A stretch of DNA of 39,810 bases, from assembly GCA_904420005.1 (NCBI GenBank), contig CAJFTT010000002.1:1-39810 (forward strand), given 5' to 3'. The position numbers and the translations under genes are program-made. Below the pieces are notes generated by a model, which was not told the DNA's origin, ran no database searches, and saw only the letters and a program-made list of their open reading frames with translations. The stretch is from Candidatus Tabaqchalia intestinavium. Its GTDB lineage: Bacteria; Bacillota; Clostridia; Oscillospirales; CAJFTT01. The first letter of the stretch is position 1, and every line of letters begins with the position of its first letter. Shown here piece after piece: positions 35,842 to 39,810 of this stretch.

Positions 35842-37830
35842 TCAGTCATCGAGCTCCCATTTGATGAAATTGCCGGTGGTCGCGTCGATCTCGAATTCGT
35901 ACTTTTTGCCGTTTTGGATCGCTTCGCCCTCATAGCTCGCACGGCCGTCGTCCCGGTCAAGCTCAAGCTCCCGGATGGTGCAGCCGGGCAGGCGCTCCTC
36001 CACGAGCGACCTAGCTTTGTCGGTGCCGATATAGCCGGTGCTGCTGCCGGTATTGCCGCCGGAGCCGGTATTGGTGCTGCCGGAACTGGTATTGCCCGAG
36101 CCTGTATTGCCGCTGCCCGTGTTGTTGCCGGTATCGATGCTGCCGCCCTCGGAGCTCCATTCGTACACGTCGCCGGTGCTCGCGTCGATCGTGAATTCAT
36201 ACTCCGTGCCGTCCTTGTACGCTTCGCCTTCATAGATCATGCGGCCGTCGTCCCGATCCAGCTCCATCTCGGTGATCGTCGCGCCCGGCACACGGCTGAG
36301 GACGATCTCCTTGGCTTTATCAAAGCCGATATAGCTGCCGTTGTCCTGCACCGGCGTGCTGGAAATCGTGCGAACCTTCCATTCCCGCACATTGCCGGTC
36401 GCGGCGTCGATCTCGAATTCATAGCGCTCATTATCTTTGACCGCTTCGCCTTCATAGATCATCGTGCCGTCATCGCGGTCGAGCTTGAGCTCGGTGATGG
36501 TCGCGTTCGCCGCGCGCCCGAGCACAATCTGCTTGGCCTCGTCATAGCTGATCAGATCCTGCGTCGATGTGTCCGTACCATTCCCGGTGCCCGGCGTGGT
36601 GCCGCCCGTCTGGGTGATCAGCTCCGCTTTCCATTTGAGCACTTCGCCGGTCAGCGCCGCGATGGCAAATTCATATTCGGCCGTGCCGTCATAAGCCTCG
36701 CCCTCATAGACCACCTGTCCGTTTTCCCAGTCGAGCTTGATCTCGGTCAGCGTGGCGTTCGCCGCGCGGCCCAGCACGATCTCCTTGGCTTTGTCGTAGC
36801 CGATATACTGGTCGTTATCGGGAATCGGCTGGTCGTCGCCGTCGGACATTTCGCTTCTCCACTTCACGAACTCCCCGCTCGTCGCGTCGATCGCGAATTC
36901 ATATTCCACGCCGTCAAGATACATCTCACCCTCGTACACCGCGCGGCCGTTTTCATAGTCGAACTCAATTTCCGCCAGCGTGGCGCCCGGCAGGCGTTCC
37001 TGCGCGAGGCTCTTCGCTTTTTCCACGCCGATATAATTCTGCTCACTCACCGTCCCCGTCAGGTTCTGCTGCACCGAGGGGTCCTTGGCCAGCGCCAGCA
37101 GCGACAGATCGTTGATCGTCAGGCCGACCAGCGTCGCCTCCGACTGGGTGGGATCGTTTTTGAGAATCTGCTGGATGAGCGCCGCTTTCCCCACGGAAAT
37201 GCCGTACTGGTTCGCCATGGCACGCAGCGCCTCGCTCTCCTCCACCGTCTGGGTCAGCACGGCGCCGGAAATCGAATTATTCAAAAGCGCGGTATTGATC
37301 TCCTCCGTGAGCTGGTTTTCCAGCGCGACGCCGCGCGCGGCGTCGCTGTTCTCCACCGAGACGAGAACCGAATTCTTCGCTTCGTCGATATAGCCGTTTT
37401 TCACCATGGAACCGATGAGGGCGTTGACCGCGACCTTGAGCTGCGTCCCTTCCAGCTCCATCCCGTCGAGCACCAGCTCGGCGTCGCTGTTGAGCGCCTG
37501 CACCTCCAGCACGCGCTCGTTGCGGCTGGTTTTGAGCTCAATGCTGGGATTGACGTCGATGGCGATGAGCGAATCGACGGCGTTGAAATACCGATATCCC
37601 AGCACGCCGCCGCCCACGGCCAGCATCACCACGGCGGCCGCCGCCGCGGTCCATCCGATCCATTTCCGGTTCTTTTTCTGTGCGGTGTTTTCCATTGTCA
37701 CTGTCTGCTCTGTTTTCATGGCAAGGTTCCTCCTCTGCACTTCACGAGCAGCACGGATCTGATCCATCACGTCGGGCGTCGCCTGCGAAACAGCCCGGCG
37801 CAGCGCCTGTTCAATCTCCTTGTTACGCAT
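35842..37830 (-). CDS. RsgI-like anti-sigma protein with five PepSY-like repeats
   Basis: A 662-residue membrane protein (ATG at 37830; an ATG two codons earlier at 37836 is closer to GGAGGGGG). About 56 cytoplasmic residues precede one membrane helix (about 57-78). Then comes the RsgI-type juxtamembrane domain, with AIDVNPSIELKTSRNERVLE; the Asn-Pro there corresponds to the reported self-cleavage bond of RsgI proteins. Five repeats of about 62 residues follow (about 266-327, 342-403, 426-487, 500-561, 600-662), each with a Y/L-I-x-x-x-x-A-K/R start, LDRDDGxxxYEGEA and a YEFxIDAxTG end, resembling PepSY domains. A Gly/Asn/Ser/Thr linker (567-598) precedes the last. It overlaps the upstream sigma gene by 8 bases. 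Confidence 0.87.
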   Translation of the reverse strand: MRNKEIEQALRRAVSQATPDVMDQIRAAREVQRRNLAMKTEQTVTMENTAQKKNRKWIGWTAAAAAVVMLAVGGGVLGYRYFNAVDSLIAIDVNPSIELKTSRNERVLEVQALNSDAELVLDGMELEGTQLKVAVNALIGSMVKNGYIDEAKNSVLVSVENSDAARGVALENQLTEEINTALLNNSISGAVLTQTVEESEALRAMANQYGISVGKAALIQQILKNDPTQSEATLVGLTINDLSLLALAKDPSVQQNLTGTVSEQNYIGVEKAKSLAQERLPGATLAEIEFDYENGRAVYEGEMYLDGVEYEFAIDATSGEFVKWRSEMSDGDDQPIPDNDQYIGYDKAKEIVLGRAANATLTEIKLDWENGQVVYEGEAYDGTAEYEFAIAALTGEVLKWKAELITQTGGTTPGTGNGTDTSTQDLISYDEAKQIVLGRAANATITELKLDRDDGTMIYEGEAVKDNERYEFEIDAATGNVREWKVRTISSTPVQDNGSYIGFDKAKEIVLSRVPGATITEMELDRDDGRMIYEGEAYKDGTEYEFTIDASTGDVYEWSSEGGSIDTGNNTGSGNTGSGNTSSGSTNTGSGGNTGSSTGYIGTDKARSLVEERLPGCTIRELELDRDDGRASYEGEAIQNGKKYEFEIDATTGNFIKWELDD

Positions 37831-38398
37831 GGTCATCCCCCTCCGTCAAAGTCCTTCTGAGTTTCGCGAGCGCGCGCCGGTATTTCGTCAGCGTCCCGGT
37901 GAGCGTAAGCTGCAACATTTGAGCGATTTCGCGGTGCTTGAGGCCCGCGACTGCATGCAACATGACAATCTGCCGTTCTTCCTCTCCCAGCGTCTGCAGC
38001 GCCGCGGAGAGCAACACGCGTTCTTCCGTCAGATCTTTGGGCGCGGGCAGCTTCTCCAGAAGTTCAAAGCCGTCCGGGGCGTTTTTCGCCGTTTCCCGCC
38101 GGCGCATGAGCGCAAGGTTGCGCGCGATAGCCAAAATCCACGCCATCGGCTTGCCCTGCGGCTGATACGTCCCGGCGGCGGCATCCACCCGGAGATACAC
38201 GTCCTGCATCAGTTCCTCTGCATCGTGTTCGTTGTTCACAATTGATAGAATGAATCCATAGACCGCCGTGCTGGTCTGCCGGTATAGGCTCTCGAGCGCC
38301 TCCCCGTCGCCGGCCGCGATCCTCGCAAGCAGCGCCTCGTCCACGACCGGCGCACGCCTGGAGATTGCTTGTTCGGTTTGCAACATCCACAACAGCAT
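37823..38398 (-). CDS. ECF-like RNA polymerase sigma factor
   Basis: A 191-residue sigma-70 family protein. The start chosen is the ATG at 38398 (MLLWMLQTEQAISRRAP) with GAAAGGG 9 bases upstream; a GTG at 38416 would include that site. Region 2 shows NNEHDAEELMQDVYLRVDAA and the WILAIARNLALMRRRE helix; region 4 shows LGEEERQIVMLHAVAGLKHR and EIAQMLQLTLTGTLTKYRRA. It overlaps the RsgI-like gene by 8 bases, so the pair is probably a sigma and its regulator. Whether it is a true SigI or another ECF group needs a family search. Confidence 0.9.
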   Translation of the reverse strand: MLLWMLQTEQAISRRAPVVDEALLARIAAGDGEALESLYRQTSTAVYGFILSIVNNEHDAEELMQDVYLRVDAAAGTYQPQGKPMAWILAIARNLALMRRRETAKNAPDGFELLEKLPAPKDLTEERVLLSAALQTLGEEERQIVMLHAVAGLKHREIAQMLQLTLTGTLTKYRRALAKLRRTLTEGDDHA

Positions 38399-38500
38399 CT
38401 TACGGATCCCTTTCACTTGAATAATGCACGACCTCGCCCATTTATTGCACCATTCAAAAAAATTTTTTCAAAGCATTTCCCTCGGTGGACGGCGCGGAAA

Positions 38501-38514
38501 ATGCCGACCGGCAT
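38501..38514. other. Small inverted repeat in sigma leader
   Basis: ATGCCG-AC-CGGCAT is a perfect 6-bp dyad (extending to AAATGCC/GGCATTT) about 100 bases before the sigma-gene start. It could be an operator or a leader hairpin. Confidence 0.4.
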
Positions 38515-38543
38515 TTGCGCACGTGCGCCGTGGGTATGATCTG

Positions 38544-38572
38544 ATTGTATCACACCAGGCGGGCCGATGCAA
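38544..38572 (-). promoter_or_regulatory. Promoter of sigma/RsgI-like cassette
   Basis: On the minus strand, TTGCAT (38572-38567) and TACAAT (38549-38544) are separated by 17 bases. The leader would be about 140 bases and include the inverted repeat at 38501-38514. A second, weaker TTGAAA-based candidate lies near 38470. Confidence 0.65.
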
Positions 38573-38845
38573 GCCCGCCCAGCCCTGCCAGCATTCTTCT
38601 CGGCCGCCAGTTTTTTGCCTTTTTGGCGAAACCTTTCGCTTGCCGGCCGCGCCCGCTTTCCCAGCCCGTTTGCAGGCATACGCCGCAAGGCCGTCCAAGA
38701 CCTGGCAGGATGGTTTTGCGGCGCGGCGCAAATGATAAAAAAGCGGAGCATTCTGTTGGAATCCGCAGAAAACGCATAAATTTATCTTGCTGCGCCGGCA
38801 GCAAAACATGCAGAAAAATCATTTGAAAAGAAAGGAAGGATTGTT
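38573..38845. other. Intergenic, divergent leader region
   Basis: It separates the minus-strand sigma cassette from the discoidin gene. No gene is supported. A hairpin TTGCTGC/GCAGCAA sits near 38787-38806. A weak promoter for the downstream gene (GTTGGA and TAAATT, 16-base spacer, near 38755-38782) is possible but not convincing. Confidence 0.35.
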
Positions 38846-39532
38846 ATGATGAAAAAATCGCTTGCGCTGGCCTGCGCGCTTTCCATGGCGCTGGGCATGG
38901 GAACGGTCGCCTTCGCCTCGAATGACGACACGAACATCGCCATGGGAAAAACGCCGATGGCAAGCAGCGACAAGGTGCAGACCACATCCGACGGCACGGT
39001 GCTGAGCATGGACAAAGCGCTCGACGGCAACACCTCCACCCGGTGGGGCATCGACGGCGTGACGCCGGACGAAAACGGTAATTTCACAACGGACGTTTGG
39101 TTCGGCGTGGATCTGGGCGCCGAGGGGACGTTCAATAAGATCGTAATTCTCTGGGAGAACGCCCGTCCGGAGCAGTCCGCGGAGGGCTATACGCTGCAAT
39201 ACTCCAACGACAACGAAACCTGGACGGACATTGACGCGCGCTTTGAATATGGGGCCGAGAAAACCAACGATGCGTATTACACCGACACCGCGACCTTCGA
39301 CTCTATCACTGCGCGGTATGTGCGCGTGAACATGCACAAGGGCGCGCCGCTCAACGACGAATTCAAGGGCAACCCCTCGATCTTCGAGTTTGAGGTATAC
39401 GGCACGATGAACGGTGCGCCGGCTACGCCGGATACGGACGCCGACACCATGATCCCGATCGCGCTGGCCACCGCCGCGCTGTCTCTGGGCACCTTGATGT
39501 TCACCGTCCGCCGTTCGGCCCGGGAGCAATAA
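38846..39532 (+). CDS. Secreted discoidin (F5/8C, CBM32-like) domain protein
   Basis: A 228-residue exported protein. Tandem ATGs at 38846 and 38849 follow AAAGGAAGGA. A signal peptide (residues 1-25, cut near VAFA-SND) is followed by one discoidin-type domain (about 28-185): NIAMGKTPMASS, ALDGNTSTRWG, DVWFGVDLGAEGTFNKIVI, YTLQYSNDNETWTDI and ITARYVRVNMH are characteristic. These domains often bind sugars. The C-terminus has a hydrophobic segment (about 203-221) and RRSAREQ, like a sortase substrate tail, but the preceding TPDTDAD is not a clear LPxTG motif, so membrane retention is an alternative. No enzyme domain is fused. Confidence 0.88.
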   Translation: MMKKSLALACALSMALGMGTVAFASNDDTNIAMGKTPMASSDKVQTTSDGTVLSMDKALDGNTSTRWGIDGVTPDENGNFTTDVWFGVDLGAEGTFNKIVILWENARPEQSAEGYTLQYSNDNETWTDIDARFEYGAEKTNDAYYTDTATFDSITARYVRVNMHKGAPLNDEFKGNPSIFEFEVYGTMNGAPATPDTDADTMIPIALATAALSLGTLMFTVRRSAREQ

Positions 39533-39577
39533 CCGTTCACCAGCTCCCAGTAACAGCTAGCTTTATAACAGCACAGT

Positions 39578-39617
39578 AAACGCGTCCGGCTACGGTTACC
39601 GCTTGCCGGACGCGTTT
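39578..39617 (+). terminator. Terminator of discoidin gene
   Basis: AAACGCGTCCGGC (39578-39590) and GCCGGACGCGTTT (39605-39617) form a perfect 13-bp stem with a 14-base loop. A short T-run is part of the right arm, then CGTTATG. It lies 46 bases after the stop codon. Confidence 0.85.
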
Positions 39618-39631
39618 CGTTATGCTTAAGC

Positions 39632-39660
39632 AAAAAAACGGACATCCTTTCGGATGTCCG
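39632..39660 (-). terminator. 5S rRNA / rRNA operon terminator
   Basis: On the minus strand, CGGACATCC and GGATGTCCG form a perfect 9-bp stem with a GAAA loop, followed by seven T residues. It lies about 10 bases after the 5S 3' end and marks the end of the rRNA transcript. Confidence 0.93.
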
Positions 39661-39670
39661 CCATATGCAA

Positions 39671-39786
39671 GTTGGCATCGACCTATTTTACCAGGAAGCT
39701 TCCTTCCAAGTATCGTCGGCACAGATGAGCTTAACTGCCGTGTTCGGAATGGGAACGGGTGGGACCTCATCGTCATAGACACCAAC
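39671..39786 (-). rRNA. rrf: 5S ribosomal RNA
   Basis: About 116 bases with the 5S hallmarks CCCGTTCCCATTCCGAACAC and CGGCAGTTAAGCTC. The ends are set by the helix I pairing GTTGGTGTC (5') with GATGCCAAC (3'), so they are good to within a few bases. It is followed by the terminator at 39632-39660. The bases beyond 39787 are probably the 23S-5S spacer, with the rest of the operon outside the window. It converges with the discoidin gene. Confidence 0.95.
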
Positions 39787-39810
39787 CAGATATGCACTTG
39801 TGGATTTGAC

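Noticed and set aside
35914-37860. Plus-strand open frame of 648 codons opposite the RsgI-like gene
   Set aside because: Its apparent repeats are the complement of the PepSY-like repeats; no ribosome binding site.

Overview
The window comes from a GC-rich member of the Firmicutes, most likely class Clostridia. Three things point there: the S10-spc-alpha gene order with adk, map, a small KOW-domain gene, infA and rpmJ between secY and rpsM; strong AGGAGG ribosome binding sites before nearly every gene; and a PyrR-regulated pyr operon with a pyrK-pyrD (class 1B) pair. The species cannot be named from the sequence. A GH42 beta-galactosidase and surface proteins with GLUG and discoidin domains would suit a gut or other glycan-rich habitat, but that is inference.

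Layout. Positions 1-1956 hold a lipoprotein with a rhodanese domain, an AT-rich gene I do not recognise, and a terminator. Positions 1957-17345 (minus strand) are an intact 31-gene ribosomal protein operon running from rpsJ to rplQ, with a good promoter at 17732-17760. About 50 bp away a divergent promoter (17812-17840) starts the pyrimidine operon: PyrR-type attenuator, pyrR, pyrC, pyrF, carA, carB, a secreted protein of unknown function, pyrK and pyrD (18023-27995), closed by a strong terminator. pyrB and pyrE are not present. The GH42 gene follows under its own promoter, then a large GLUG-repeat cell-wall protein whose leader contains two nested terminator-like hairpins.

Positions 33746-38398 (minus strand) hold two sigma/anti-sigma cassettes. 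One is an ECF sigma factor, a two-pass membrane protein and probably a small lipoprotein. The other is an ECF-like sigma factor with an RsgI-like membrane protein carrying five PepSY-like repeats. The right end has a secreted discoidin-domain protein on the plus strand, convergent with a 5S rRNA gene on the minus strand that probably ends an rRNA operon lying beyond the window.

The most notable observation is CarA. Compared with the E. coli enzyme as I recall it, the glutamine-binding and catalytic residues are largely replaced, including the catalytic His (now Tyr), although the nucleophilic Cys is kept. This suggests a carbamoyl phosphate synthetase that may use free ammonia. Other points worth a second look are the nested hairpins before the GLUG gene, the unknown gene and 61-bp-spaced repeats inside the pyr operon, a separate promoter for pyrKD that bypasses the PyrR attenuator, and the five-repeat RsgI-like protein.
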